Part shown: positions 9,232-20,592 of the stretch, one piece after another
How the letters are laid out: each line of letters opens with the position of its first letter
Numbering within the stretch: the stretch's first letter is position 1
Assembly (NCBI RefSeq): GCF_001434275.1
Contig: NZ_AZEZ01000073.1
Span: forward strand, 1-64,000
Source of the DNA: Companilactobacillus mindensis DSM 14500
GTDB lineage: Bacteria; Bacillota; Bacilli; Lactobacillales; Lactobacillaceae
Reading direction: 5' to 3'
Length of the DNA: 64,000 nucleotides
Program-made: the position numbers and the translations under genes
The notes under the pieces: model-generated
What the model saw: the letters and a program-made list of their open reading frames with translations, nothing else
The model's database searches: none
Told to the model about the DNA's origin: nothing

Positions 9232-10563
9232 ATGGAACTTGATAATAGGATTATAGGTACCGTTAGAAAAACTTTGAAACGATATCGGGCCCAAAGAGTT
9301 TTAATAGCTGTTTCTGGTGGCGTCGATTCAATGGTTTTGTTGGAAGTCGTCGCGCAGATCTTGCCACCGGAACGATTTGGAGTCGTCAATGTCGATCACG
9401 ACCTGCGAAAAGAAAGTGCTTCGGAAGTAAAATTCGTGCAGGATCATTGTTTAAAAAATGGCTACCAGTTCTTCACAACTAAGTGGCAAGATAAGCCAGT
9501 CGATGATATCGGTATGGAAGCTGCCGCTAGAGAGTTTCGTTATGGATTTTTTAAGGAAATAATGACCGCAAATAACTTCGATACGTTGTTAACAGCCCAT
9601 CATGGCAACGATTTGGCGGAGAATATTTTAATGAAGATGATTCGCTCGGGCAATGCATATGAAGTCGTTAGTTTAAAAGAACAGCGTCCTTTTGCCAACG
9701 GTCAGATCGTACGGCCGCTGTTGAGCTTTGCCAAAAAGGAATTGAGTGAATATGCCGATATTCACAATATTAAACATGTTCAGGATGAAACTAATTTTGA
9801 CAATATTACGATGCGCAATCGTTTAAGAAATAATATTTTCCCTGAACTGCAAAAAGAAAATGGGCAGCTATTGCCACACTTTCGTTTCTTCGAACAACAG
9901 TTGATTGCATTGATCGACTTGGCTAAGCAACAATTTGAACAAATTGAACAGGCGATGGAGCTGACGAAAAAAGACCAATCGATCACCGGCTTGATTGCCC
10001 CCGTATTAGCTTTGAATACTGAACAGCAAACGTTGTTTTGGGGGAACTTTTTTACGAAAAGTCAGTTGGATGTGACGATCAGTAACCGTCAGATCGATCA
10101 GATCATCGAGATAGTCAGTGGCAATGAAGCTAATGCTTCAATCAATTTGGAAGATTCGTGGCAATTCATTAGAAGTTATGACCGTTTCGTGATCAAAAAG
10201 ACGATGCCTCGTAATTTAACAACGGTGGATTTGAAATTAGGACAGAGTGAAACTTTCGGTCAAAAAAAAGTGACTGTCAGTGAGAATGAAACTGATTTTG
10301 ATTTAACGGTTGCAAAGATCCCTCAAAAAATCACCTTACGAACGCGTAGGGATGGCGACAAACTCTTGTTATCCAATGGTCAGCATCAGAAATTGAGCAA
10401 GCGTTTTATAAATGAAAAAATACCTGGATACAAACGAGATAATTATTTAGTTTTATTATTTGATAATCAGATAGTATGGGTTGAAAAAATCTATAATTTA
10501 AGCGATTATTTAAAAAAAGGTAATAACCATTACCAAATTAACTTGACTGAGGTAAAAGGATGA
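9232..10563 (+). CDS. tilS: tRNA(Ile)-lysidine synthase
   Basis: TilS uses ATP and lysine to convert C34 of tRNA-Ile(CAU) to lysidine, so that the tRNA reads AUA instead of AUG. The 443 aa show the PP-loop ATP motif SGGVDS at residues 28-33, then the NVDHDLR and TAHHGNDLAEN motifs, and a C-terminal substrate-binding region. ATG start after AAGGGGGAT. Its stop overlaps the hpt start (ATGA), so the two are translationally coupled, as in many Firmicutes. Confidence 0.96.
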   Translation: MELDNRIIGTVRKTLKRYRAQRVLIAVSGGVDSMVLLEVVAQILPPERFGVVNVDHDLRKESASEVKFVQDHCLKNGYQFFTTKWQDKPVDDIGMEAAAREFRYGFFKEIMTANNFDTLLTAHHGNDLAENILMKMIRSGNAYEVVSLKEQRPFANGQIVRPLLSFAKKELSEYADIHNIKHVQDETNFDNITMRNRLRNNIFPELQKENGQLLPHFRFFEQQLIALIDLAKQQFEQIEQAMELTKKDQSITGLIAPVLALNTEQQTLFWGNFFTKSQLDVTISNRQIDQIIEIVSGNEANASINLEDSWQFIRSYDRFVIKKTMPRNLTTVDLKLGQSETFGQKKVTVSENETDFDLTVAKIPQKITLRTRRDGDKLLLSNGQHQKLSKRFINEKIPGYKRDNYLVLLFDNQIVWVEKIYNLSDYLKKGNNHYQINLTEVKG

Positions 10564-11105
10564 ATTCAGATATTGAAAAAGTTTTAGTTTCACAAGAAGA
10601 AATTGAAAAAGCCAATGTTCGTCTTGGAAAAGAACTAACAGAGGAGTATCGTGGCAAAAATCCGTTGTTCGTCTGTATTTTACGCGGAGCTGCTATGTTC
10701 ATGATGGATCTAGTTAAGCACGTTGACATCGAAATGGAATACGACTTCATGGATGTTTCTAGTTACGGTGGTGAAAATACTACAACTACTGGAGACGTTC
10801 GGATTATCAAGGACTTGGATACGTCGTTACGTGATCGCGATGTAGTGATCGTTGAAGATATCATTGATACTGGATATACCTTGGATCGTTTGACAGAATT
10901 GTTTAACGCTCGTCATGCTAAGTCGATCAAAATCGTTTCATTCTTGGACAAACCGGCTCGCCGAATCAAGCACGTGAAGGTTGATTACGTCGGAGTTCAG
11001 ATTCCAGATGAATTCGTTGTAGGCTACGGAATGGACTACAATGAGCATTATCGTAATTTAGGTTATGTTGGGGTCTTAAAGCCAGAGGTATATACTACAA
11101 AATAA
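10560..11105 (+). CDS. hpt: Hypoxanthine phosphoribosyltransferase
   Basis: Hpt joins hypoxanthine or guanine to PRPP to make IMP or GMP in purine salvage. The 181 aa are typical. The PRPP-binding loop VIVEDIIDTGYTL lies near residue 100, and LRGAAMFMMDL forms the other phosphate-binding loop. The start overlaps the tilS stop by 4 bp. The tilS-hpt-ftsH order is conserved in Firmicutes, where Hpt and TilS have been linked to ftsH transcription. Confidence 0.96.
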   Translation: MNSDIEKVLVSQEEIEKANVRLGKELTEEYRGKNPLFVCILRGAAMFMMDLVKHVDIEMEYDFMDVSSYGGENTTTTGDVRIIKDLDTSLRDRDVVIVEDIIDTGYTLDRLTELFNARHAKSIKIVSFLDKPARRIKHVKVDYVGVQIPDEFVVGYGMDYNEHYRNLGYVGVLKPEVYTTK

Positions 11106-11128
11106 TTAAGTTAGAGTTACAATTATTA

Positions 11129-11156
11129 TTGTGTTACTGTTCACCAATGTTACAAT
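11129..11156 (+). promoter_or_regulatory. Probable ftsH promoter
   Basis: TTGTGT (11129-11134) and TACAAT (11151-11156) are 16 bp apart, with TG at 11148-11149 giving an extended -10. It lies 32 bp before the ftsH start. Confidence 0.55.
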
Positions 11157-11188
11157 ATGTAACGTCTAAGTGATTTAGGAGGAAATGT

Positions 11189-13393
11189 ATGAAAAATAAT
11201 CGAAATAGGTTAATCAATAATAGCCTGTTTTACATCTTGCTCTTCGTTGTTTTGGTCCTTGCAGCAAGTTGGTTTGCTGGTGGTCAATCCTCAGACCAAT
11301 CAAAGACGCTAAGCCAAGACCAATTCATCACACAATTGAAGCAAGGCAAAGTGAAGAACTTCAAATTAGAACCTATTGGGGGAGCTTATCAAGTAACTGG
11401 TGAATACAAGAAAGCTCAAAAAGCTGAAACAACACGTTCTGTGTCTCTTTTCAGCCGTACTCAAGCTACAAGTTCTACTGAAGTAACTTCTTTCAGTTCA
11501 ACTGTTTTGCCTAACAATGACACGTTGAAAATGATCAACAATGCCGCGATGTCCAAGGGAGTCAAGACTACTGCTGCTCCTAAGTCACAATCGGGACAAT
11601 GGATATCATTGATCTTGACGGTGATTGTTCCGTTTGCATTATTCTTCTTTATCATCTTTGCGATGATGGGTCGTGGAGGCCAAGGTGGTGGCGCTAACCG
11701 TGTCATGAACTTTGGTAAGTCCAAGGTCAAACCTGAAGATCCTAAGAAAAATAAAGTTAGATTTTCTGATGTTGCCGGTGCCGAAGAAGAAAAGCAAGAA
11801 CTTGTCGAAGTTGTTGAATTTCTAAAAGATCCAAGAAAATTCGTTTCTCTAGGTGCTAGAATACCGGCCGGTGTTCTTCTAGAGGGACCTCCCGGGACTG
11901 GTAAAACTTTACTAGCTAAGGCTGTTGCTGGTGAAGCTAAAGTTCCTTTCTACTCAATCTCTGGTTCAGATTTCGTTGAAATGTTCGTTGGTGTTGGTGC
12001 ATCACGTGTTCGTGATTTGTTCGAAAACGCCAAAAAAGACGCTCCATCAATCATCTTCATCGATGAAATTGATGCTGTCGGTCGTCAACGTGGTTCTGGT
12101 ACCGGTGGTGGTAACGATGAACGTGAACAAACTCTTAACCAATTATTGATCGAAATGGATGGATTTACAGGTAACGAAGGTGTTATCGTTATGGCTGCTA
12201 CTAACCGTTCTGATGTCCTTGATCCTGCCTTGTTACGTCCAGGTCGATTCGATAGAAAGATTCTTGTTGGTCGTCCTGACGTTAAGGGTCGTGAAGCTAT
12301 CCTTAAAGTTCACGCTCGTAACAAACCATTTACAGATGATGTAGATCTAAAAGCAATTGCTCAACAAACTCCAGGATTCGCTGGTGCTGATCTAGAAAAC
12401 TTACTTAACGAAGCTGCCTTAGTTGCTGCTAGACGTGGTAAGCAAAAGATCGATCCAACTGATCTTGATGAAGCTGAAGACCGTGTTATCGCTGGTCCTG
12501 CCAAGAGAAATCGTGTTGTTCCTGAAGAAGAACGTCACACGGTTGCATATCACGAAGCTGGACACGCCTTGATCGGTTTAGTATTGAGTGATTCAAGAGT
12601 TGTTAGAAAGGTTACCATCGTACCTCGTGGACGTGCCGGCGGTTACGCTATCATGCTTCCTAAGGATGATCAAAACCTTGCAACTAAGAAAGAATTGAAC
12701 GAACAAATCACTGGTTTACTTGGTGGACGTACTGCCGAAGAAATTATCGTCGGTCAACCTTCATCAGGTGCTTCAAACGATTTCGAGCAAGCTACACAAA
12801 TCGCCCGTACGATGGTTACTGAATACGGTATGACTGACAAGCTTGGTACAGTTCAACTCGAAAAGAATGGTCAACCATTTAGTGGTGGTAACTATCGTCA
12901 ACTACCTTCATATTCAGAAGATACTGCGAAAGCTATTGACCAAGAAGTTAAACGTATTATCGATGAAGATCACGAACGTGCTCGAGAAATTATCGAAACA
13001 CACCGTGAACAACATAAGATTATTGCTGAAGCCTTATTGAAGTATGAAACACTTGATGAAAAGGAAATCTTGAGCTTGTATAACACTGGTAAGATGCCAG
13101 CTAACGATCCAAACCAAGAATTCCCAAGTGAAAGTGCTGCAACCTTCGAACAAGCAAAGAAGGCCGCTGAAGCTAAAGATGTTGCTAGACAAAAGACTGA
13201 AGAATCAAATAACGAAACTCCAAAGACTGACAATGATGGTCTTGACGAGAAGACTTATCCTTCAGAACAAGATGGCAAGTCAACTGATGAAACTAAATCA
13301 GACACTGACAAGTCAGATGATAACGGTTCTGATGATTCAACAGACGATACAAATAACAACAACGATAATGACAATAATAAAGATAATCAATAA
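11189..13393 (+). CDS. ftsH: ATP-dependent membrane zinc protease FtsH
   Basis: FtsH is a hexameric membrane AAA+ protease that degrades misfolded membrane proteins and regulatory proteins. The 734 aa contain a membrane helix at about 11-30, an outside segment, a second helix at about 137-158, the AAA module with Walker A GPPGTGKT at about 233-240 and the SRH, and the zinc protease motif HEAGH at about 455-459. The last 80 residues are a low-complexity tail rich in Asp, Asn, Ser and Lys, longer and more acidic than usual. ATG start with AGGAGG. A terminator follows directly. Confidence 0.97.
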   Translation: MKNNRNRLINNSLFYILLFVVLVLAASWFAGGQSSDQSKTLSQDQFITQLKQGKVKNFKLEPIGGAYQVTGEYKKAQKAETTRSVSLFSRTQATSSTEVTSFSSTVLPNNDTLKMINNAAMSKGVKTTAAPKSQSGQWISLILTVIVPFALFFFIIFAMMGRGGQGGGANRVMNFGKSKVKPEDPKKNKVRFSDVAGAEEEKQELVEVVEFLKDPRKFVSLGARIPAGVLLEGPPGTGKTLLAKAVAGEAKVPFYSISGSDFVEMFVGVGASRVRDLFENAKKDAPSIIFIDEIDAVGRQRGSGTGGGNDEREQTLNQLLIEMDGFTGNEGVIVMAATNRSDVLDPALLRPGRFDRKILVGRPDVKGREAILKVHARNKPFTDDVDLKAIAQQTPGFAGADLENLLNEAALVAARRGKQKIDPTDLDEAEDRVIAGPAKRNRVVPEEERHTVAYHEAGHALIGLVLSDSRVVRKVTIVPRGRAGGYAIMLPKDDQNLATKKELNEQITGLLGGRTAEEIIVGQPSSGASNDFEQATQIARTMVTEYGMTDKLGTVQLEKNGQPFSGGNYRQLPSYSEDTAKAIDQEVKRIIDEDHERAREIIETHREQHKIIAEALLKYETLDEKEILSLYNTGKMPANDPNQEFPSESAATFEQAKKAAEAKDVARQKTEESNNETPKTDNDGLDEKTYPSEQDGKSTDETKSDTDKSDDNGSDDSTDDTNNNNDNDNNKDNQ

Positions 13394-13398
13394 GAAAA

Positions 13399-13423
13399 AG
13401 CGACTCTTACGAGTCGCTTTTTT
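13399..13423 (+). terminator. Terminator between ftsH and hslO
   Basis: An 8-bp stem (AGCGACTC/GAGTCGCT, 13399-13406 and 13411-13418) with a 4-nt loop is followed by six Ts. It lies only 18 bp before the hslO start, so hslO expression probably depends on read-through or on a promoter not visible here. Confidence 0.85.
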
Positions 13424-13441
13424 GAACGGAGGAAAACATAT

Positions 13442-14323
13442 ATGACTGATACTTTGACAAAAGCCATCTCTAAGGACGGTAAATTTAGAGCCTACGTTGT
13501 CAACGCAACTGAAACGATCCAGGAGGCTCAAAAAAGACATGATACTTGGAGAAATTCTAGTGCTGCCTTAGGTAGAACCATGATCGGTTCAATGTTAGTT
13601 GCCACTTCAACTTTGAAAGAAGATGAAGTTTTGACGACTAGAGTTCAAGGCGACGGACCAGTTGGTGCTATTGTCGTTGATGCAGATGCTCAAGGAAATG
13701 TTAAAGGTTACATCTCTAATCCCCATGTGAGTTTAAAAGCACGTGAAGATGGCCACATTGATGTAGCGGCAGCTGTTGGTACCAAAGGTATGCTCAGTAT
13801 TACTAAAGATCTACACATGAAGGAACCATTTACAGGCCAAGTGCCATTGGTTTCCGGCGAGATCGGCATGGACTTTACATATTACATGGCCAAATCAGAA
13901 CAAATTCCTTCAGCTATTGGTGTTTCAGTTTTCGTAACGCCAAATGAAACGGTTGGTGCCGCAGGTGGTTTCATGATTCAAACATTGCCAGGAGCAACTG
14001 ACAAAGATATTTCTCAAATTGAAGCTAATTTAAAAGTCGTTCCTAATCTTTCAACTCTCCTTAATGAAGGTTTGAGTAACCAAGATATTATGGATAAGAT
14101 CATGAACGGTATTGAAATGAAATATCTTCAAGATATGCCGGTTCAATTCAAATGCGATTGTTCCAAAGATAGATTTTCTAAATCTTTAGCAACTTTATCC
14201 AAAGACCAATTGCAATCAATGATCGATGAAGATCATGGTGCTGAAGCTGTCTGCAAATTCTGTGGCAACAAGTATGAATTTTCCGAAGCTGAATTACAAA
14301 AAATTCTTTCCGAAAAGAAATAA
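13442..14323 (+). CDS. hslO: Redox-regulated chaperone Hsp33
   Basis: Hsp33 is a holdase chaperone switched on by oxidation. The 293 aa include the C-terminal zinc-binding cysteines in the pattern CDC (near residue 238) and CKFC (near 271), which bind zinc when reduced and form disulfides under oxidative stress. The N-terminal domain is full length. ATG start with CGGAGG. The hslO-dusB-lysS order after ftsH is normal in Bacilli. Confidence 0.95.
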   Translation: MTDTLTKAISKDGKFRAYVVNATETIQEAQKRHDTWRNSSAALGRTMIGSMLVATSTLKEDEVLTTRVQGDGPVGAIVVDADAQGNVKGYISNPHVSLKAREDGHIDVAAAVGTKGMLSITKDLHMKEPFTGQVPLVSGEIGMDFTYYMAKSEQIPSAIGVSVFVTPNETVGAAGGFMIQTLPGATDKDISQIEANLKVVPNLSTLLNEGLSNQDIMDKIMNGIEMKYLQDMPVQFKCDCSKDRFSKSLATLSKDQLQSMIDEDHGAEAVCKFCGNKYEFSEAELQKILSEKK

Positions 14324-14393
14324 TGATATTTGCCATGTGAATGGTTAATTTGTTATTATTGCAAGTTGTAATTGAAAAATAGAGGTACAAAGA

Positions 14394-15398
14394 ATGGAAT
14401 GGAAAATCGGTGACGTTACAATTCCTAATCAAATTGTCGTCGCACCCATGGCTGGAGTAACTAACTCGGCTTTTAGAGTCACGGCTAAAGAGTTTGGTGC
14501 CGGTTTGGTCGTCTGTGAAATGATCAGTGACCAAGGTATCAAATATCGGAATGCTAAAACCTTGGGTATGATGTTTGTCGATCCTAAAGAACATCCTGTC
14601 AGCATTCAAATTTTTGGTGGAACCAAAGAATCTCTCGTGCAAGCGGCTCGATATGTGGCTGAAAATACAGCGGCTGATATTATCGATATCAACATGGGTT
14701 GCCCGGTCAAAAAGGTAACCAAAATTGGCGCTGGCTCGAGTTGGTTAAAAGACCCTGACAAGTTATACGATGCTGTCAAGGCAGTCAGCTCGGCTATTGA
14801 TAAGCCTTTGACAGTTAAGATGCGAACCGGTTGGGATGATGACCATATTTTGGCTGTTGAAAATGCTTTGGCAGCCCAAGAAGCCGGAGCTAAAGCTATT
14901 GCTATGCATGGACGGACGAAAACCCAAATGTATACGGGACATGCGAACTGGGATATTTTACACGAAGTCGCCCAGCACCTCACAGTTCCGTTTATGGGCA
15001 ATGGCGATGTGAAAACGCCACAGGATGCTAAAAAGATGCTCGATGAAGTGGGAGCTGACGCCGTTATGGTCGGCCGAGCCGTTCTAGGTAATCTTTGGCG
15101 CCTCAATGAAATGAAGCATTATTTGGATACTGGCGAGATGCTTTCTGAACCAACTGTTGCAGAAAAAATTAATATTGCTAAACTTCAACTGCAACGTCTG
15201 GTAGACTTAAAAGGTGAGCATGTTGGTGTTCCAGAATTTCGTCAACAGGCAGCATATTATCTAAAGGGGATTCCCCATGCAGTCAGAACTCGTGCTAAAG
15301 TAGTGAATGTAAATACAATGCAAGAAGTTTTTGATGCTTTAGATGAATTTGTTGAAAGTTACGAAAAACGAGAAGCGAGATCTTCAAAAATTTCGTAG
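14394..15398 (+). CDS. dusB: tRNA-dihydrouridine synthase
   Basis: Dus is an FMN/NADPH enzyme that reduces uridine to dihydrouridine in tRNA D-loops. The 334 aa begin with the FMN-binding barrel motif VAPMAGVTNSAFR and carry the catalytic cysteine in NMGCPVKK, followed by GNGDV and GRAVLGN phosphate-binding loops. ATG start after GAGGT. It is 15 bp from lysS and almost certainly cotranscribed with it. Confidence 0.94.
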   Translation: MEWKIGDVTIPNQIVVAPMAGVTNSAFRVTAKEFGAGLVVCEMISDQGIKYRNAKTLGMMFVDPKEHPVSIQIFGGTKESLVQAARYVAENTAADIIDINMGCPVKKVTKIGAGSSWLKDPDKLYDAVKAVSSAIDKPLTVKMRTGWDDDHILAVENALAAQEAGAKAIAMHGRTKTQMYTGHANWDILHEVAQHLTVPFMGNGDVKTPQDAKKMLDEVGADAVMVGRAVLGNLWRLNEMKHYLDTGEMLSEPTVAEKINIAKLQLQRLVDLKGEHVGVPEFRQQAAYYLKGIPHAVRTRAKVVNVNTMQEVFDALDEFVESYEKREARSSKIS

Positions 15399-16964
<1,566 letters not shown>

Positions 16965-16976
16965 TTAATATATTAA

Positions 16977-17009
16977 GAATCAGGACATTTTAGTTCTGGT
17001 TCTTTTTTT
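16977..17009 (+). terminator. Terminator after lysS
   Basis: A 10-bp stem with two G-U pairs (16977-16986 and 16993-17002), a 6-nt loop and a 7-T run. Confidence 0.85.
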
Positions 17010-17104
17010 ATTGGAAGAAGGCAAGTATAAAAGAATCAAACTGCAGAAAGAACTAAGCTCTGAAATCGGCAATGAATTTAATTCAAAAAAATCTAAAATT
17101 TTTG

Positions 17105-17134
17105 TTGACTTAGATTATAGTCAAACGGTATACT
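17105..17134 (+). promoter_or_regulatory. tRNA operon promoter
   Basis: TTGACT (17105-17110) and TATACT (17129-17134) are 18 bp apart and lie 30 bp before the first tRNA. The hexamers are strong, as expected for stable RNA. Confidence 0.85.
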
Positions 17135-17163
17135 AATATAGTTGTTTCGAACAGGAAACATAT

Positions 17164-17236
17164 GGAGGATTAGCTCAGCTGGGAGAGCATCTGCCTTACA
17201 AGCAGGAGGTCACAGGTTCGATCCCTGTATCCTCCA
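17164..17236 (+). tRNA. tRNA-Val (TAC)
   Basis: The 7-bp acceptor stem GGAGGAT/ATCCTCC, D-arm, anticodon loop CTTACAA with anticodon TAC, and T-arm GGTTCGATCCC are all present. Discriminator A is at 17236; CCA is not encoded. Confidence 0.95.
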
Positions 17237-17274
17237 TTAAGCAATTTGCTTAATGGAATTTCAATAAGTATTTT

Positions 17275-17357
17275 GCGGGTGTGGCGGAATTGGCAGACGC
17301 GCTAGATTTAGGTTCTAGTGTCCAGTGGACATGAAGGTTCAAGTCCTTTCACCCGTA
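17275..17357 (+). tRNA. tRNA-Leu (TAG)
   Basis: An 83-nt class II tRNA with a long variable arm (GTGTCCAGTGGACAT region). The anticodon stem CTAGA/TCTAG holds anticodon TAG. The acceptor stem GCGGGTG/CACCCGT has a terminal G-U pair. Confidence 0.95.
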
Positions 17358-17417
17358 TGAATTTGTTCTTGCAAAAGAATGAATTAAGAGTATTATGTTA
17401 ATTGTTGTTGACATAAT

Positions 17418-17490
17418 GCCGACTTAGCTCAGTTGGCAGAGCACCTGTCTTGTAAACAGGGGGTCGGAGGTTCGAATCCTCTAGTCGGCA
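17418..17490 (+). tRNA. tRNA-Thr (TGT)
   Basis: Acceptor stem GCCGACT/AGTCGGC, anticodon loop CTTGTAA with anticodon TGT, and T-arm GGTTCGAATCC. Third gene of the tRNA operon. Confidence 0.95.
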
Positions 17491-17506
17491 TGTTTTAAAT
17501 TTTAAT

Positions 17507-17578
17507 GCGGAAGTAGTTCAGTGGTAGAACATCACCTTGCCATGGTGGGGGTCGCGGGTTCGAATCCCGTCTTCCGCT
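17507..17578 (+). tRNA. tRNA-Gly (GCC)
   Basis: Acceptor stem GCGGAAG/CTTCCGC, anticodon loop with GCC, and T-arm GGTTCGAATCC. Last gene of the four-tRNA operon; a terminator follows after 24 bp. Confidence 0.95.
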
Positions 17579-17602
17579 TTAGAGATTTGAAAAATTAAAA
17601 AG

Positions 17603-17639
17603 GGTAATTAATTCTAATATAGGATTGATTACCTTTTTT
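17603..17639 (+). terminator. Terminator of tRNA operon
   Basis: A 12-bp stem with G-U pairs (GGTAAT.. 17603-17614 and ..ATTACC 17622-17633) is followed by six Ts. Confidence 0.85.
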
Positions 17640-17709
17640 CGTTCTCTAAAAAAAATTAAACTAAGTCAAATTGGAAATTCTATTTGGCTATATTAATTCG
17701 CTGAATGTG

Positions 17710-17738
17710 TTAGGATTCTAGTGAAAGACAGTTATAAT
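17710..17738 (+). promoter_or_regulatory. Possible upstream clpC promoter
   Basis: TTAGGA (17710-17715) and TATAAT (17733-17738) are 17 bp apart. The -35 is weak. It lies in the 205-bp gap before clpC, where no CIRCE element and no clear CtsR heptanucleotide pair were found. Confidence 0.4.
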
Positions 17739-17780
17739 TGGGATATTAATTATCTGATTTGGTTTTATAAGGTTAATTAA

Positions 17781-17808
17781 TTGCTTTTTTTTGAAACACA
17801 ATTATACT
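17781..17808 (+). promoter_or_regulatory. Probable proximal clpC promoter
   Basis: TTGCTT (17781-17786) and TATACT (17803-17808) are 16 bp apart and 37 bp before the clpC start. Confidence 0.55.
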
Positions 17809-17844
17809 TTCTAAACAGACACTTAAAAAGTAGAGGTAACATTA

Positions 17845-20343
17845 ATGGACAAAGTATTTACCGAAAGCGCCAAAAATGCACTTGTGTTAGCACAAGAACA
17901 AGCTAAAACATTTCACCATAATGCTGTTGGGACTGAACATATCTTACTCGGCCTAACGATGGAAAATGATGGTATCGCCGGTATTACTTTGAGAGATCTA
18001 GCTGTGAGTGATCGAGATGTTGAAGAGGAGATTGAACATCTGACAGGTTATGGAGATGTCTCATCTAATACCGCTAAAGGAATTTACCTACCTTATTCTC
18101 CTAAGGGACAATTAATTTTAAGCGATGCAGAAGAAGTTTCTAATGCTTATAAAGCTAACCGCATCGGAACTGAACATATTTTATTGGCCATCCTCGATGA
18201 CGCTGATAATTTGGCTAACCGCATCCTAGTTAATTTAGGATTGAGCTTGGCTAAAACTAAATCATTACTATTGAATAAAATGGGCATGTCCAACAAGGCT
18301 GCACGTCGCAGTGGTTTTGGCTCAAGCCTAGCAAACAAACAAAAGAAGCAACAAACTCAAGCCGGTGGCACACCAACCCTTGATTCTTTGGCTCGTGATC
18401 TAACAAAGATGGCTTCTGACAACCAAATCGACCCTGTTATTGGTCGTAAGGAAGAAGTCGAAAGAACTATCCAGATCCTCAGTCGTAGAACGAAGAACAA
18501 TCCTGTTTTAGTAGGGGAACCCGGCGTTGGTAAAACGGCAATTGCCGAAGGTTTGGCAATTGCTATTGTCAAAAAAGAAGTTCCACTTGATATGCAAAAC
18601 AAGCGAATCATGATGCTTGATATGGGCTCATTGGTTGCCGGTACTAAGTATCGTGGTGAGTTTGAAGACCGTTTGAAGAAGATTATTGAAGAAATTTATC
18701 AAGATAAACACGTTATCTTGTTCATTGATGAGTTGCACACTTTGATCGGTGCCGGTGGTGCTGAAGGAGCAATCGATGCTTCTAACATTTTGAAGCCTGC
18801 TTTGGCTCGTGGTGAATTGCAATTGATCGGTGCTACAACTTCAAATGAGTACCAAAAGTACATTGAAAAAGATACAGCCTTAGAACGTCGTTTCGCTAAG
18901 GTTCACGTTGAAGAGCCTACAGCAAAAGATTCAGTTAAAATCTTGGAAGGTTTACGTCCTAGATATGAACAACACCACGGTTTGACTATTTCTGATGAAG
19001 CCGTTGAAGCTGCAGTACGTCTTTCAACACGTTACTTGACGAACCGTTTCTTGCCTGATAAGGCGATCGATTTGATGGATGAGGCTTCGGCTAAAGTTAG
19101 AATCCACAATGTTTCTAAGAACAACAAGTTAGAAGAACTAACGGATCAATCAATGAAATTGTTGAGCGACAAAAACGATGCTATTTTAAACCAAGATTTT
19201 GAAAAGGCTGCTAAGATCCGTGAACAAGAACAAGACGTTCAAGCAGAATTGGCTAAACTCAAGAATAAGAAGACTGGTGCTAATAAGAAACCAGTTGTTA
19301 CAGCCGACGATATTGCCGAAGTTATCGCTCAATGGACTGGTGTTCCAGTCAAACAGATCACTAAGAAGGAAAGCGAACGTCTACTTAACCTCGAAAAGGA
19401 ACTTCATAAGCGTGTGATTGGCCAAAACGATGCCATCAATGCTGTTTCTCGTGCCATTCGTCGTGCCAGAAGCGGTATGAAGGATCCTGACCGTCCAATT
19501 GGTTCCTTCATGTTCCTTGGACCTACTGGTGTTGGTAAGACGGAACTAGCTAAGTCGATTGCTGAAGTGATGTTTGGTTCTGAAGACAACTTGATCCGTG
19601 TAGATATGTCTGAATACATGGAACAATACAGTACTTCTAAATTGATCGGTTCAGCTCCAGGTTACGTTGGTTTTGACGAAGGTGGACAATTGACAGAAAA
19701 GGTCAGAAATGAACCTTATTCAGTTGTTTTACTTGATGAAGTTGAAAAAGCTCATCCAGATGTCTTCAATATTCTTTTACAAGTTCTAGATGATGGTATT
19801 TTAACTGATGCCAAGGGTCGTAAAGTTGATTTCCGTAACACGATTATCATCATGACTTCTAACTTGGGCGCAAGATCACTTGAGGAAGATAAGTCAGTTG
19901 GTTTCGGTGCTAAAGATGTTCACGACGACTACAAGGAAATGCAAGAACGAATCAATGCTGAATTGAAGAAGTTCTTCCGTCCCGAGTTCTTGAACCGTAT
20001 CGATGAAACAATCATCTTCAAGTCTCTAAACAAAGAACAACTCAAGGCGATTGCTAAGATCATGAGCAGCAACTTGAGAAAACGTTTGGCTGAAAGAGAA
20101 ATTAAGCTAGATATTTCTCCAAGTGCTTACAATGATTTAGTTAAGGATGGTTACAATCCAGAGTATGGTGCTCGTCCAATGAGAAGGACCATCCAAAGAG
20201 AAATCGAAGACCCAGTGAGTGAACAACTCTTAATGGGCAAAGTTAAAGCTGGCGATGCCATCAAAGTTGGTTCGAAGAAGGGTAAGTTGACTGTGACAGT
20301 CGATCACCCAGAAGACAAAAAGGCTTTAGCTCATCAAAAGTAA
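17845..20343 (+). CDS. clpC: ATP-dependent Clp protease ATPase subunit ClpC
   Basis: ClpC is an HSP100 unfoldase that feeds ClpP, usually with the adaptor MecA. The 832 aa contain two N-terminal Clp repeats (about 1-145), AAA module 1 with Walker A GEPGVGKT at about 224-231, the UVR motif [13 protein letters not shown] near 452 that marks ClpC, and AAA module 2 with GPTGVGKT at about 559-566. ATG start with GAGG. In many Firmicutes the repressor gene ctsR precedes clpC; here a tRNA operon does. clpC-rpoB-rpoC is the usual lactobacillus order. Confidence 0.96.
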   Translation: MDKVFTESAKNALVLAQEQAKTFHHNAVGTEHILLGLTMENDGIAGITLRDLAVSDRDVEEEIEHLTGYGDVSSNTAKGIYLPYSPKGQLILSDAEEVSNAYKANRIGTEHILLAILDDADNLANRILVNLGLSLAKTKSLLLNKMGMSNKAARRSGFGSSLANKQKKQQTQAGGTPTLDSLARDLTKMASDNQIDPVIGRKEEVERTIQILSRRTKNNPVLVGEPGVGKTAIAEGLAIAIVKKEVPLDMQNKRIMMLDMGSLVAGTKYRGEFEDRLKKIIEEIYQDKHVILFIDELHTLIGAGGAEGAIDASNILKPALARGELQLIGATTSNEYQKYIEKDTALERRFAKVHVEEPTAKDSVKILEGLRPRYEQHHGLTISDEAVEAAVRLSTRYLTNRFLPDKAIDLMDEASAKVRIHNVSKNNKLEELTDQSMKLLSDKNDAILNQDFEKAAKIREQEQDVQAELAKLKNKKTGANKKPVVTADDIAEVIAQWTGVPVKQITKKESERLLNLEKELHKRVIGQNDAINAVSRAIRRARSGMKDPDRPIGSFMFLGPTGVGKTELAKSIAEVMFGSEDNLIRVDMSEYMEQYSTSKLIGSAPGYVGFDEGGQLTEKVRNEPYSVVLLDEVEKAHPDVFNILLQVLDDGILTDAKGRKVDFRNTIIIMTSNLGARSLEEDKSVGFGAKDVHDDYKEMQERINAELKKFFRPEFLNRIDETIIFKSLNKEQLKAIAKIMSSNLRKRLAEREIKLDISPSAYNDLVKDGYNPEYGARPMRRTIQREIEDPVSEQLLMGKVKAGDAIKVGSKKGKLTVTVDHPEDKKALAHQK

Positions 20344-20355
20344 TATGCTCAAGTA

Positions 20356-20384
20356 TTGACATGGATAATTCATGAGAGTATTAT
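20356..20384 (+). promoter_or_regulatory. Consensus promoter between clpC and rpoB
   Basis: TTGACA (20356-20361) and TATTAT (20379-20384) are exactly 17 bp apart. This is one of the best promoters in the window, yet the transcript meets a terminator about 100 nt later. Confidence 0.8.
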
Positions 20385-20390
20385 GTTTTT

Positions 20391-20492
20391 TGAGATTCAA
20401 AGTTCAAATCGCAGATCACGATCTATTGTCCGTGGTTATGCTAAATAAAAAACACAAAAATAGATAATTGATTCTATTTTTGGTTTTTTTTT
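20391..20492 (+). ncRNA. Candidate small RNA or attenuated leader ending in a terminator
   Basis: A transcript starting near 20391 would have a hairpin ATCACG/CGTGGT (about 20416-20436) with flanking GCA/TGC pairing. It would then reach a terminator with a 10-bp stem CAAAAATAGA/TCTATTTTTG (20455-20464 and 20473-20482) and nine Ts. No open frame is seen in it. It could be a free small RNA, a read-through leader of rpoB, or only a clpC terminator plus a chance promoter. The terminator itself is certain (0.85); the RNA is inferred. Confidence 0.5.
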
Positions 20493-20592
20493 GCCTAAAA
20501 ACAGATTAAAAAAACGTTTTCATGCAATTGTAACCAAATTGTAATATTTGTTTGGTCTGGGTTTGAACAAATTATATGTTGAGGTGAAAAAT

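Noticed and set aside
14178-14642. Minus-strand open frame of 154 codons over hslO and dusB ends
   Set aside because: It overlaps two well-supported genes on the other strand and shows no family features.
17640-17844. CtsR or CIRCE operator before clpC
   Set aside because: AGTCAAA near 17666 is a lone half-site without the second heptanucleotide, and no TTAGCACTC-type repeat is present.
20548-20592. Longer rpoB start at TTG 20548
   Set aside because: It adds 15 residues not found in the family, lacks a ribosome site, and would cover the GAGGTG that serves TTG 20593.
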